Shown piece after piece: positions 54,001 to 62,605 of a stretch of DNA of 64,000 nucleotides (position 1 is its first letter; each line of letters begins with the position of its first letter). Source of the DNA: Bacteroidota bacterium (GTDB lineage Bacteria > Bacteroidota > Bacteroidia > Bacteroidales > JAAUTT01); the NCBI GenBank assembly GCA_023429135.1, contig JAEYWD010000041.1:36778-100777 (forward strand). Direction: 5' to 3'. The notes under the pieces were generated by a model. The model searched no databases and was not told the origin of the DNA. It saw nothing but the letters and a program-made list of their open reading frames with translations. Both the position numbers and the translations under genes were made by a program.

Positions 54001-54647
54001 GTGGCGATTATTTTAACATTATATTTATCGGCCCAGCGTTTCAGAATCTCGTTTACGCGGTCCTGCTCTTCTATTCCATGGCGCTGTAATTCTATGTAAT
54101 AGTCTTCTCCAAATATATCAAGCCACCATTTGAACTCTTCCTCTGCTTCCAGCTCACTTTTTTTCATGATGGCTTTGGGAACAGAGGCCCCCAGGCAGCA
54201 GGTAGTAGCAATGAGTCCTTCGTGATATTTCTGGATCAGCTCCTTATCAATACGGGGGTATTTCCCGTACATTCCTTCCATGTAGCCCAGAGACGAAAGT
54301 TTGATCAGGTTTTTGTACCCGGTTTCGTTTTTAGCCAGTAAAACCTGGTGAAAGCGAATGTCTTTCTCGTCGCGCGTAAATTGCCGTTTGTGGCGATTTT
54401 CAACCAGGTAGAATTCACAGCCGACGATAGGTTTGACCTTCAATGTCTTGTCGTTCTTATCTTCGGGGTTTGCTTTATGTTTGTAAGCTTCTGCTACAAA
54501 CTCGAAAGCACCGAACATATTACCATGGTCCGTAATTGCCAATGCTGGCATACCGTCTTTTATAGCTTTTTTGTAGAGCTGTTTTATGTCGGCAGCCCCG
54601 TCGAGCAGCGAAAACTGGGTATGTACATGCAGATGGCTAAACTTCAT
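51051..54647 (-). CDS. dnaE: DNA polymerase III subunit alpha
   Basis: The replicative polymerase is 1198 aa from the ATG at 54647 (MKFSHLHVHTQFSLLDGAA); an 11-residue upstream extension is not conserved. It has the N-terminal PHP domain (HLHVHTQFS, AITDHGNM, DSHYV), the C-family polymerase palm with metal ligands in SMPDIDTDFDDEGR, FIGPGRGSAAGSAVAYCIGIT, then RNTGVHAAGIII, KSHSTCYAFVAFQTAYLKAHYP and a C-terminal OB fold (DITFAGIVTSARQGTSKNGKPYGIITIEDY). It is monocistronic, with a TAAATTTG -7 box at 54678-54685. Confidence 0.97.
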   Translation of the reverse strand: MKFSHLHVHTQFSLLDGAADIKQLYKKAIKDGMPALAITDHGNMFGAFEFVAEAYKHKANPEDKNDKTLKVKPIVGCEFYLVENRHKRQFTRDEKDIRFHQVLLAKNETGYKNLIKLSSLGYMEGMYGKYPRIDKELIQKYHEGLIATTCCLGASVPKAIMKKSELEAEEEFKWWLDIFGEDYYIELQRHGIEEQDRVNEILKRWADKYNVKIIATNDSHYVDVKDYNAHDILLCINTGEKITTPKLTEYSDDDDVNTKNKRFAFYNDQFYFKTTEEMSRLFSDLPQAIDNTNEIAGKIELLDLKKDILLPNFPVPPEFLTQHQYLRHLTFEGAHKKYAEVTPEVEERLNFELSVIETMGFSGYFLIVMDFIKAGRDLGVFIGPGRGSAAGSAVAYCIGITNIDPIKYNLLFERFLNPDRKSMPDIDTDFDDEGRQKVIDYVVQKYGKNQVAQIVTYGTMAAKMSIKDVARVLDLPLNESLDLTKLVPDKPGIELERVFEAPLTGDDSLTEKEGLTPDDIVNVKRLREIAQGDDLQAQVLKEARALEGSVRNTGVHAAGIIIAPKDLTDLIPVSTAKDSDLLVTQFEGKVIEDAGVIKMDFLGLKTLSIIKNALELIKQNHGIEIEIDYIPLDDQKTFELYQRGETNATFQFESPGMQKYLRELRPDKFDDLIAMNALYRPGPIEYIPNFIARKHGREPVTYDLAEMEEYLKDTYGITVYQEQVMLLSQKLAGFTKGDADTLRKAMGKKQKAVLDKMKSKFMDGCSKKGFDLKVCEKIWTDWEAFASYAFNKSHSTCYAFVAFQTAYLKAHYPGEYMASVLNNASSIEKITFFMDECKRMGIQVLGPDVNESKYAFTVNSKGHIRFGMGSIKGVGEGAVNSIIEERKNRGPFNSIFEMVERCNLSAVNKKNLEALALSGALDSFGMNRSQYFELEGKELSFIENLIRYGNKYQTDKDSMSNTLFGGPSNSIAIVKPEAPRCAEWGVLEKLNKEKDLVGIYLSAHPLDDYRLEIDHFCNVTLSQLNDLRDMNGKDITFAGIVTSARQGTSKNGKPYGIITIEDYTDSYKLMFFSNDYVDNSKYFQTGYSLMFKGRIQGRMFNENELEVKVKTITMLPNVREEMVKSISLIVPVQMVTDQLIAEILQHSDAKGKITLKFKIIAPKENLAVDLFSRNTRMNITEGFINYLKSSEGIEFKLN

Positions 54648-54677
54648 TTTGGTATATTTAATTGCTAATAAGCAAGG

Positions 54678-54685
54678 CAAATTTA
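54678..54685 (-). promoter_or_regulatory. Probable -7 promoter box for dnaE
   Basis: TAAATTTG on the minus strand fits TAnnTTTG, 31 bp upstream of the ATG. A matching -33 box is not clear. Confidence 0.4.
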
Positions 54686-54886
54686 CGGGTAAAAAAGACC
54701 GGGAAAAAGGCTTGTTAATGAAAAGTGAATAAAATTATAACCTAAATATGATGTCTTTAGTATAAATAATCAACTTAGCCCCTAAGAAGCTTGTTTTTAA
54801 TAAATTTTGAATTGGTAACAGGCAATAAGTTTAGGAAACTTGGGTTTTTTTCTTAAATTTAATTAGGTGCAATAAAAACAACAGCT

Positions 54887-55885
54887 ATGAAATTACTGTC
54901 TCTACTATACCTGGGAATTTTCTCCCTCCTTATAAATATATCCTGCTCAAAAGATAAACCTGTTGTTGGGTTTATGCTGCCTCATACTAATATTCAGCGG
55001 TATATAATCGAACGCGATGAATTCAATTTAAAAATAAAAGAACTTGGCGGAGAGATGATTTTCCGGCAGGCCAATAACGACGATCAATACCAGATGAAGC
55101 AACTGGACTCCTTACTGAACATGAATATCGACATTCTTGTACTCGACCCGGTGAACAGGTTTACTGCTGCCGAAATGGTCCGCAAAGCTCATCGGAAAGG
55201 AATCAAAGTAATTTCGTACGATCGTTTGATTTCCAATATTGATGTGGATGCATTTTTGTCGTTCGATCCCTGGTTGGTAGGGAAACTAATAACCGATGCT
55301 GCTATAAAGGCTAAACCCGAAGGTAGGTACGTGATTCTTGGAGGTGATAAATCGGACCTGAATGCTATAGGAATTGATGAGAGTATGACCAAAACACTGG
55401 AGCCACACATAAGATCGGGTAAAATTCAGGTCGATTACAAGGTTTTTATTGAAAAATGGGCAAGTGAAGATGCTTATCTGGAGGTGAAACAATACCTTAA
55501 TCTTTCGGGTAATGTGCCCGATGTTATTCTGGCGACGTCTGATATGCTTGCCCGGGGCGCCATTGAAGCGCTTAAAGAAGAAAATCTTCAGGGAAAAGTG
55601 CTTGTAACAGGGCAGGGTGGTGAATTATTTGCCTGTAAAAATATTGTTACCGGCAGCCAGTTGATGACCGTCTATAAACCTGTTAAAAAACTGGCAGATC
55701 TTTCAGCAGAGCTTGCTGTTAAAATGTTGAATAATGAAAAGGTTGATAATATCCTAAATACCAAACTGAATAACGGACATTCTGACATTCCAACCCAGTT
55801 ATTGGTATCAATTCCGGTTGACGCTAATAATTTAAAATCGACCATTGTCGCCGATGGAATGATTAAAGAGAGTGATTTGCAGTAG
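54887..55885 (+). CDS. Orphan xylose-binding-protein-like lipoprotein
   Basis: This 332-aa periplasmic-binding-protein-fold product of the XylF type carries the lipobox INISC (Cys20) and family-1 motifs: VGFMLPHTNIQRYIIERDEF, MNIDILVLDPVNRFTAAEM, GIKVISYDRLISNIDVDAFLSFDPWLVG, YVILGGDKSDLNA and TVYKPVKKLADLSAELAVKML. XylF delivers xylose to an ABC importer, but no permease or ATPase is near. It may be a sensory or chemoreceptor-like binding protein. The stop is 9 bp from that of the convergent propeller/SpoIIE sensor gene. Confidence 0.88.
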   Translation: MKLLSLLYLGIFSLLINISCSKDKPVVGFMLPHTNIQRYIIERDEFNLKIKELGGEMIFRQANNDDQYQMKQLDSLLNMNIDILVLDPVNRFTAAEMVRKAHRKGIKVISYDRLISNIDVDAFLSFDPWLVGKLITDAAIKAKPEGRYVILGGDKSDLNAIGIDESMTKTLEPHIRSGKIQVDYKVFIEKWASEDAYLEVKQYLNLSGNVPDVILATSDMLARGAIEALKEENLQGKVLVTGQGGELFACKNIVTGSQLMTVYKPVKKLADLSAELAVKMLNNEKVDNILNTKLNNGHSDIPTQLLVSIPVDANNLKSTIVADGMIKESDLQ

Positions 55886-55894
55886 GGACTCGTT

Positions 55895-58800
55895 TTAAAA
55901 CTTAAACTTTCTTCCCATTACCAGAATATCGTCCACCTGGATGTTATGGCCGCGCCATTTCTCAATGTTCTCTTCGAGCATTTCTTTTTGTATAGGTATA
56001 GAGTATTGCTGGATGTTAATTACAAATTCTTTGAATTTTGCAGTTTTATACTTTTTGTTGTCGGGTCCGCCAAACTGATCGGCATAACCGTCGGTGAACA
56101 GATAAATCGTATCGTCGGGTTGAAGCTGGGTAGTATCGTTCGAGAATGTTTTCCCTTCATGGGGGGTCCGGCCAATGGCAAATCTGTCGGCACGTGTTTC
56201 AAGGAGTTCACGTTTCCTTATGATCCACAATGGATTAAAAGCGCCGGCATAATCCAGAACATGTGTTTCCTTGTTGTATCTTATGAGAGAAATATCCATG
56301 CCATCGCTTATCGACTCTTCCTTCCCGTACTGGTGAAGGGTTTTGGTAACTTCATCGTTCAACTGATTCAGGATTTCCGATGGCAGCTTAAGCTTCATTT
56401 CCCTAACAATCTTGTTAAGCGAATTATAGCCTATTAACGACATAAAAGCTCCAGGAACACCGTGGCCAGTGCAATCCACGGCTGCCATCCACTCGTAAAT
56501 GCCGTCTTCCATAAACCAGAAGAAATCGCCCGACACAATATCCTTCGGTTTGAAAAGCACAAAAGTATTATCGAATGGGATTACCGATGGCAATACTGAT
56601 AACTGAATCCGCTTGGCATATTCTATACTGGCAAGCACATCCTTGTTTTTCATGGCCAGCTCCTCATTCATATGCATTACCTCATATGTACGTTCCTGTA
56701 CCCGTTCTTCGAGTACGCTTTTTTCTACAATAAGGGTCTTTTCCCTGAGCTTTATGAAAATAATGAGCACAATTAGCAATACAACCGAAAAACTCACGAG
56801 GAAATACCAGCGTAAGTAAAATGGTGGCATAATCTCAAAAGTGACCGAAGCAGGAATTGTATTCCACACGCCGTTCGAATTCCTGGCCCTTACCTGAAAA
56901 ACATATTTTTTTGGCGGAAGAGCTGGATAGGTAATCGAAGTATGCGTGGTGACGGGTTGCCAGTCGTCGTCAATTCCTTCGAGCTTAACCTGGTAGAGAA
57001 CGGCATCGGGGTTACGGAGACATATGCTTATATATTCAAAAGTCACTGAGTTCTGTCCACTTTTAAATATAAGGGGCTGGTTGAGGTCGTATTCCACCTG
57101 GTTCACAACAAACTTCTGGATATGTGTTAAAGGCTGGAGAGTGCCGGGGTCGTCCAGTTTCGGCGAATAACGTACTGCTCCGTTCACGGTTCCAAACCAG
57201 AGGTATCCTTGGGAGTCTTTAAAAGTAGCATTCTTGCGGGCTTCTTTCCCTAAAAAACCGTTTCGTTTGGAGTAAATATAGATTTTATTGTTACCTGCTT
57301 CTATTTTATTCAGACCTCTGTTTGTTCCGCAGTATAGATGTCCTGCCGAATCGCAGTTAACAAAGTTGATGAGATTAGAAAGCATCCCTTCACGCAGTCC
57401 GTATCGCTTTATGATTCTCTCGTTCTTAAATCCCAGTAATCCGTGCGATTCAGTTCCTATCCAGATTACACCTTCGCGACCTTCCGTAAAGCAGAGAGGT
57501 GTTTCGGAATTATCGAGTTTATAGGTTCTCTTGACGGTATCTTTCATCACCGTCATCCCTTTTCCTTTGGACCCGATATACAAGGTGCTGTCGGATGAAC
57601 AAAACAAGGCCGTGATATAATTTCCGGCTACCCCGTTAAGAGTGCTCATCCTTCTTCCTGTGAGTGTGGCCTTGTCGAAGGCCACCAGTCCGTCGGAAGA
57701 GCCAACCCAGATCGTGTTTTTGTAATCGATTTCCAAACTTAAAACGCCTTTGTCATCGGGGAGGAGGGCGTTAAGTTCAAAAGGAGAACTGAAAACCTTT
57801 TTCCGGCTGTCGTAAAAGAAAACGCCATACTCGTCCGATCCGATCCAGATATCTCCATCCATGTCTTTCTTTATAAATCGTATCTGTTCCGAAATAATAC
57901 TGTTTTCAGGTGTGTAATGAGCAAATTTGACATCGCCTCCTGCCCCTGGGTTGTAAATGGTTATTCCCTTGTTTGTTCCGAACCATATTCTTTTCTCGCG
58001 GTCCTCCATAATGGCCGAAACCTGTTTGTTAAGGAGTGCATCGGGTTGGGAAAAATTAACCATGGCTTCTCCTTTAAAAACAAATAAACCGTGGGCTGTG
58101 GTTCCAATCAGGATATTGCCTTCTGTGTCTTCAATTATTCTGAAGATGTAGTTATCACCCAAACCGTTCTGGGTGTTATAAACTTTGATCCGACCGTCGG
58201 ATGTAACACAGGTGATGCCCTGTCCCCAGGTCCCTGCCCACACATTTCCTTTTTTGTCGGCATACAGAGAACTTATAAAATTAGAGCCTAATCCATCCCT
58301 GGCGTCATAAATGCGTACCGTATCTTTTTTTGTAATATACTGATACAGTCCGCCGTTGTGAGTGCCAATCCACATGTTTCCTTGTTTGTCCTCGCATATG
58401 GATGTAAACTGAAAATACTTCGGCAGCGATGGGGGACTAAAATTGAAAAAGGAATTATTCTGTTCGTTATAGACTTTGATACCTGCATCGGTAATAAAGA
58501 AGATGCGATCGTCGCTCATGCGGTAACACGAGTATACTAGGTCACTCAGCCTGTTTCCTTTGTATTTTTCAAATTTAATATTGTTGATAGGTGCTTCCGG
58601 GTTAGATATCAGAACTGCTCCGGCACCTGCTGATGTGATCCATAAGCCGCCTTTTTTATTTTCGACAAAGCCTGTTACATCTTTGTTGAGAAGAAAACCT
58701 GCCGGGAAGTGTTCAAAAATTTTCCCATTATACCTGGAGAGTCCCCCTTCGGTATGTCCAAACCAAATGAAGCCACGCGAATCCTGGAAGAGTGATCTTA

Positions 58801-59071
58801 CACTGTTTTCGGCCAGACCATCTTCTGAAGTGAAATTCTTAAATGTTTGTCCATCGAATTTGGAAGCCCCGCTTACCGTAGCAAGCCAGATATGATGGTC
58901 CTGGGCCTGAATTATCGAAAATACCTTCGACTGCCCCAGGCCTTCTTCTACATTGTAGTTGTCGAAATGATAGATCTGTGCCTTAACAACAATGGTTCCC
59001 AGTAAAAACAAAAAGATTACTCCAGTGAAAAATGGAATAATCTTTTTGAAATTATGAATCCGGGAAACCAT
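55895..59071 (-). CDS. Two-component-type propeller sensor with SpoIIE phosphatase output
   Basis: The 1058-aa membrane protein has a signal peptide (to about 32) and about 14 Reg_prop-type beta-propeller repeats (residues ~40-650; W-x-G-T and D-x-x-G-N-x-W-x-G patterns). A Y_Y_Y domain follows (~670-745), then a transmembrane helix (about 752-772), a short coiled coil (EERVQERTYEVMHMNEEL) and a PP2C/SpoIIE domain (~845-1058; VDCTGHGVPGAFMS and FTDGYADQFGG metal residues). Most homologues end in a histidine kinase; a Ser/Thr phosphatase output is the less common version. It is 16 bp downstream of the caspase gene in one operon. Confidence 0.88.
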   Translation of the reverse strand: MVSRIHNFKKIIPFFTGVIFLFLLGTIVVKAQIYHFDNYNVEEGLGQSKVFSIIQAQDHHIWLATVSGASKFDGQTFKNFTSEDGLAENSVRSLFQDSRGFIWFGHTEGGLSRYNGKIFEHFPAGFLLNKDVTGFVENKKGGLWITSAGAGAVLISNPEAPINNIKFEKYKGNRLSDLVYSCYRMSDDRIFFITDAGIKVYNEQNNSFFNFSPPSLPKYFQFTSICEDKQGNMWIGTHNGGLYQYITKKDTVRIYDARDGLGSNFISSLYADKKGNVWAGTWGQGITCVTSDGRIKVYNTQNGLGDNYIFRIIEDTEGNILIGTTAHGLFVFKGEAMVNFSQPDALLNKQVSAIMEDREKRIWFGTNKGITIYNPGAGGDVKFAHYTPENSIISEQIRFIKKDMDGDIWIGSDEYGVFFYDSRKKVFSSPFELNALLPDDKGVLSLEIDYKNTIWVGSSDGLVAFDKATLTGRRMSTLNGVAGNYITALFCSSDSTLYIGSKGKGMTVMKDTVKRTYKLDNSETPLCFTEGREGVIWIGTESHGLLGFKNERIIKRYGLREGMLSNLINFVNCDSAGHLYCGTNRGLNKIEAGNNKIYIYSKRNGFLGKEARKNATFKDSQGYLWFGTVNGAVRYSPKLDDPGTLQPLTHIQKFVVNQVEYDLNQPLIFKSGQNSVTFEYISICLRNPDAVLYQVKLEGIDDDWQPVTTHTSITYPALPPKKYVFQVRARNSNGVWNTIPASVTFEIMPPFYLRWYFLVSFSVVLLIVLIIFIKLREKTLIVEKSVLEERVQERTYEVMHMNEELAMKNKDVLASIEYAKRIQLSVLPSVIPFDNTFVLFKPKDIVSGDFFWFMEDGIYEWMAAVDCTGHGVPGAFMSLIGYNSLNKIVREMKLKLPSEILNQLNDEVTKTLHQYGKEESISDGMDISLIRYNKETHVLDYAGAFNPLWIIRKRELLETRADRFAIGRTPHEGKTFSNDTTQLQPDDTIYLFTDGYADQFGGPDNKKYKTAKFKEFVINIQQYSIPIQKEMLEENIEKWRGHNIQVDDILVMGRKFKF

Positions 59072-59087
59072 ATCTGTATCTATGGTT

Positions 59088-61451
59088 TCATTCCTTTGCT
59101 ATAAAAAAGAATGTGCCATCCTCGTCTGCCAGCCCGTTAATTTTTCCGAACTGAGGTTTCTGGTTCGGATTAGCGGTAACCACAGCATTCTGTACCTTCA
59201 TTACAATGCTTTCGATGGGGATACAGGAATTTGGATTGCTTCCCAGAATATTGGCAAAAGTTTTGGTAAACTGCGAATTGTCGACCGCAAGTTCGTAGCC
59301 TGCCGATGAGAACACCTGCGACGATTTCATGCGGGTTGCCTGCCAGTCGCTGCAGCTTCTTTCGCGTAGCGACGATCGCATGGCCTGGTAAAACGACGGC
59401 CCGGATTCGCATGCATCGGTAATTACAAGTGTATGGTTCACCGTGGAGGTGTACGACTGCATAGCTGCTTTCAGGTATTGTATGTTGAAATAGGTAAATT
59501 CATCGTCGCGTGAGGCATCCACTGGTATCCAGTAACCGGTTTCGCTAACCGTCTTGCCATGTCCGGCATACCATATCATCAGTGTATTAACACGGTTACT
59601 TTTGATAAGATCGCGAAGTTCAATGGAAAAGAATTTCTCCATCTGGTCCTTGGTAAGGTTCTTTTTATGAATAATATTGTTTACCTGGTATTTGGCAAGT
59701 GCAGCCTTCATAAGGCTTACATCTTTTGAAGGACCCTCGAGACTTGCAAAAGTGTTGTATTTCGCATTCTCGATAAATACAACCCAGGTTTTACCCATGG
59801 GGTTGTTGCCAAGCAGCGCAGCACTCTCACGGTTGAGTGTGAAGGTTGCCGGTACCTGATTGCCATAAATGTCGGTTGCCTGAACAGTTATTTTATTCTT
59901 ATTGTTGACATTGATAGTTGCTGAAAATGTGGGATTAGCTTCGTCAAGCTTAAAGCTGGCTGAAACGCCTTCTATGAGGATGGTTTTAATAGGACTCTCA
60001 TCCGTAATTTTTCCTTCCACATAGAGGTTGGCATCATTGCTGTCGAGGTAAATTTCTCCGTTATCGGAAGCAAAAGGAGCAACAATGGCTACTTTCGGAG
60101 GATTTATTTCTGTGCGTTTGATGTTGTAATTCAGTTTTTCGATGTTGTTGTATGCATCGGTAGCGCTGATGCTTAGAATTTCGGTGCCCGACACAGGTAC
60201 TTCGGCGATAAATTCTGCCTGGTCGTTTAGCATCTCGAATTTCACATCGAGGTTGTTTACTTTTATGTTTTTTACGGCACTTTTATCGGTCACATAGCCT
60301 TTGATGATTACCGATGTTTTGTTATTGGGAATCTCAACCTGAATTTTTTCTTTGGGTTCAGGGTCGAGCAAAACAATTTTAGGAGGAGTATTTTCGCGGT
60401 TCAGCTCAAAAAGACGTTCATTTGCCTGTTTCAGCAGTATTTTGGCTTTGGCATCAAATTCCGAAATGGCTACTAAAGCTTCATAATCTTTAATAGCTGC
60501 TGCAAAGTTGGAAATTTCCTCGTTCGACTTAGCCCGGTTATAGAGCGCATCAGCATGTTTCGGGTTTAATGTCAAAACTTTATTAAAGTCGTTGATGGCA
60601 TTCTGGTGCTGACTGAATTGCTGATAATAGGTTCCGCGGATAAAGAACATTTCTTCGTCGTTGGGATTGTTTACAATGTTTCGCGAGATATCGTTAATGG
60701 CATTCTGGTAATCCTGACGTTTCACAAAAACACGGCTACGAACCAATAAAGCTCCCCTGGAGGCAGGGTCGAGTTTCATAGCCTCGTTGCAGTTATTCAT
60801 GGCTTCTTCGAGCTTACCGATATTGGTCTGGAGGTTGGCTAATGCAATATAACCTTCGATATATTTTTTATCTTCTTTGATAGCCTTTCCATAAGCCCAT
60901 TCGGCTTTCTGCGGGGTATTGAGCTTTTCGGTTACAACACCCTGGAGATAATAATTCACAGCACTCCCCTCAAGGGCAAGGGTGGTATCGCTTACTTTCA
61001 AGGCGTCGTAAGCTTTGTCGAGAGCAAGCATCGACTTTATTTTTTCCTGATAGGCGGGAATATATTTCCGGTTCAGAAAGGTAGCTTTGTTTAGTACCGA
61101 AATGGCTTCGTTGTATTGTTGAAGCTCGTTGTACGATTTGGCCAGGAGTGTAAGCAATACCTCATTTTTGGAATCGAATATAATGGCCCTGTTAAAATCG
61201 TCGGCAGCCTTCTGATGATCGTTCAGAAACTGATAGGCCAGTCCCCGCATTTCATAAGCATCCTTGTATTCGGGACTTAAACTGATGGAACTGGTAAATT
61301 GAACAATTGCATCCTTGTAATTGCCTGCTTCGTAGAATTCCTGGCCCGATTTAAAAAACTTTTTAGCATTTTGGGAAAAGAGTGCAGAAAACAGAAAAGT
61401 AGCCAGTGTTAGTAATAAATAACGTTTTGTCAGATAATGTAACTTCATCAT
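59088..61451 (-). CDS. TPR and caspase-like (C14) peptidase protein
   Basis: The 787-aa exported protein has a signal peptide (to about 26) and about ten TPRs (27-345; ALNPKHADALYNRAK and similar). Two beta-sandwich segments (about 370-545) share the PPKIVLLDPEPKEKI / PPKVAIVAPFASDNG start. The C-terminal caspase fold (about 556-787) has catalytic His631 (WYAGHGK) and Cys681 (TDACESG), 50 residues apart as in caspases and metacaspases. A caspase domain facing the periplasm suggests proteolysis of envelope targets. It is 16 bp upstream of the SpoIIE sensor gene, so the two are cotranscribed. Substrates are unknown. Confidence 0.87.
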   Translation of the reverse strand: MMKLHYLTKRYLLLTLATFLFSALFSQNAKKFFKSGQEFYEAGNYKDAIVQFTSSISLSPEYKDAYEMRGLAYQFLNDHQKAADDFNRAIIFDSKNEVLLTLLAKSYNELQQYNEAISVLNKATFLNRKYIPAYQEKIKSMLALDKAYDALKVSDTTLALEGSAVNYYLQGVVTEKLNTPQKAEWAYGKAIKEDKKYIEGYIALANLQTNIGKLEEAMNNCNEAMKLDPASRGALLVRSRVFVKRQDYQNAINDISRNIVNNPNDEEMFFIRGTYYQQFSQHQNAINDFNKVLTLNPKHADALYNRAKSNEEISNFAAAIKDYEALVAISEFDAKAKILLKQANERLFELNRENTPPKIVLLDPEPKEKIQVEIPNNKTSVIIKGYVTDKSAVKNIKVNNLDVKFEMLNDQAEFIAEVPVSGTEILSISATDAYNNIEKLNYNIKRTEINPPKVAIVAPFASDNGEIYLDSNDANLYVEGKITDESPIKTILIEGVSASFKLDEANPTFSATINVNNKNKITVQATDIYGNQVPATFTLNRESAALLGNNPMGKTWVVFIENAKYNTFASLEGPSKDVSLMKAALAKYQVNNIIHKKNLTKDQMEKFFSIELRDLIKSNRVNTLMIWYAGHGKTVSETGYWIPVDASRDDEFTYFNIQYLKAAMQSYTSTVNHTLVITDACESGPSFYQAMRSSLRERSCSDWQATRMKSSQVFSSAGYELAVDNSQFTKTFANILGSNPNSCIPIESIVMKVQNAVVTANPNQKPQFGKINGLADEDGTFFFIAKE

Positions 61452-61491
61452 ATCTTACTATTTATGAATAGGTTATATGGTTAAAAATTCT

Positions 61492-61499
61492 CAAAGATA
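61492..61499 (-). promoter_or_regulatory. Possible -7 box for the caspase/SpoIIE operon
   Basis: TATCTTTG on the minus strand fits TAnnTTTG, 41 bp upstream of the caspase gene start. The -33 region lacks TTTG, so support is modest. Confidence 0.35.
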
Positions 61500-61538
61500 C
61501 TAAATATGCAATACTTTGCACATGTTTAACCGCCGAAA

Positions 61539-62585
61539 TCAGCGATTATTCCTGTAATATCTCAGGCGCACCCCATCAATTTCTGTTTCCGAAATTACAG
61601 TTGAATGTAATCCCGGTGCACAAATACCTCCACCAAACAAAGCCTTTCCCTGGAAAACCCTTGCTTCATCCCATAAATTTCTTTCTATCAGTAAATCAAC
61701 TAATTTAGCACCTCCTTCTACTATAACCGACAGTATTTTGTTACAGTAGAGGTGATTAAAAACGAAAGAAATTTTATCAACCCTTTCAGGTATTTTGACT
61801 AACTCTATATTGCCGGTGACTAAATTACTATTTTTCAGTGTAAAAACAATGGTTTTTTGTGAGCCGTCGAATAATCTCAGATGTTGCGGCAAAGTGAGGT
61901 CATTATCTATAATAATTCTCACAGGATCAGAGCCTTTCCAATCGCGCACATTTAACTGAGGGTTATCCATAAATGCCGTATTGGCACCAACCATTATTCC
62001 CTGCTCTTCGCTGCGCCATTTGTGCACCAGCATTCGCGAGGCTTCATTCGTAATCCATTGAGGCTTTTCACTGCTGCTTCGTTTTTTGTCGATATATCCA
62101 TCGGCAGTCTCGGCCCACTTCAGGATAATGTAAGGTCTTTGCTGTTGCTGAAAGGTAAAAAAACGCCGGTTCAGTTCATCACATTCATCCCGGAGGATAT
62201 TGGTAATTACATCACATCCGGCCTGTTTCAGGATAGCAGTACCTTTGCCGTTGACAAGCGGGTTCGGATCGCCCGATCCAATCACCACCCGGGGAATATG
62301 CATTTTTGCTATCAATTCCGCACAAGGCGGCGTTTTGCCGTAATGCGCGCAGGGCTCCAGGTTAACATACAGGGTGGCATTCTTAAGCTGCGACTTATCC
62401 ACAACTGCATTAATCGCATTTACCTCTGCATGCGCTTCTCCATATCGCCGGTGATAGCCTTCGCCAATAATTTTTCCCTCGTGAACAACAACCGCACCCA
62501 CCATAGGATTAGGAGCCACATTGCCCAGTCCCATAGCTGCCAGTTCAAGACAACGCCTCATGAAAATTTCATGACTGCCGTTCAT
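61539..62585 (-). CDS. ribD: Riboflavin biosynthesis bifunctional deaminase/reductase
   Basis: The 348-aa enzyme performs the second and third steps of riboflavin synthesis. The N-terminal deaminase has zinc residues in EAHAEVNAI (His-Ala-Glu) and NLEPCAHYGKTPPCAELI (two Cys). The C-terminal NADPH reductase (from about 148) has RPYIILKWAETADGYIDKK, the WITNEASRMLVHKWRSEEQGIMVGANTAFMDNPQLNVRDW stretch, and VEGGAKLVDLLI. Full length; the start codon is 20 bp from that of divergent prmC. Confidence 0.95.
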   Translation of the reverse strand: MNGSHEIFMRRCLELAAMGLGNVAPNPMVGAVVVHEGKIIGEGYHRRYGEAHAEVNAINAVVDKSQLKNATLYVNLEPCAHYGKTPPCAELIAKMHIPRVVIGSGDPNPLVNGKGTAILKQAGCDVITNILRDECDELNRRFFTFQQQQRPYIILKWAETADGYIDKKRSSSEKPQWITNEASRMLVHKWRSEEQGIMVGANTAFMDNPQLNVRDWKGSDPVRIIIDNDLTLPQHLRLFDGSQKTIVFTLKNSNLVTGNIELVKIPERVDKISFVFNHLYCNKILSVIVEGGAKLVDLLIERNLWDEARVFQGKALFGGGICAPGLHSTVISETEIDGVRLRYYRNNR

Positions 62586-62605
62586 ATATTTTATATTTTT
62601 GAACC

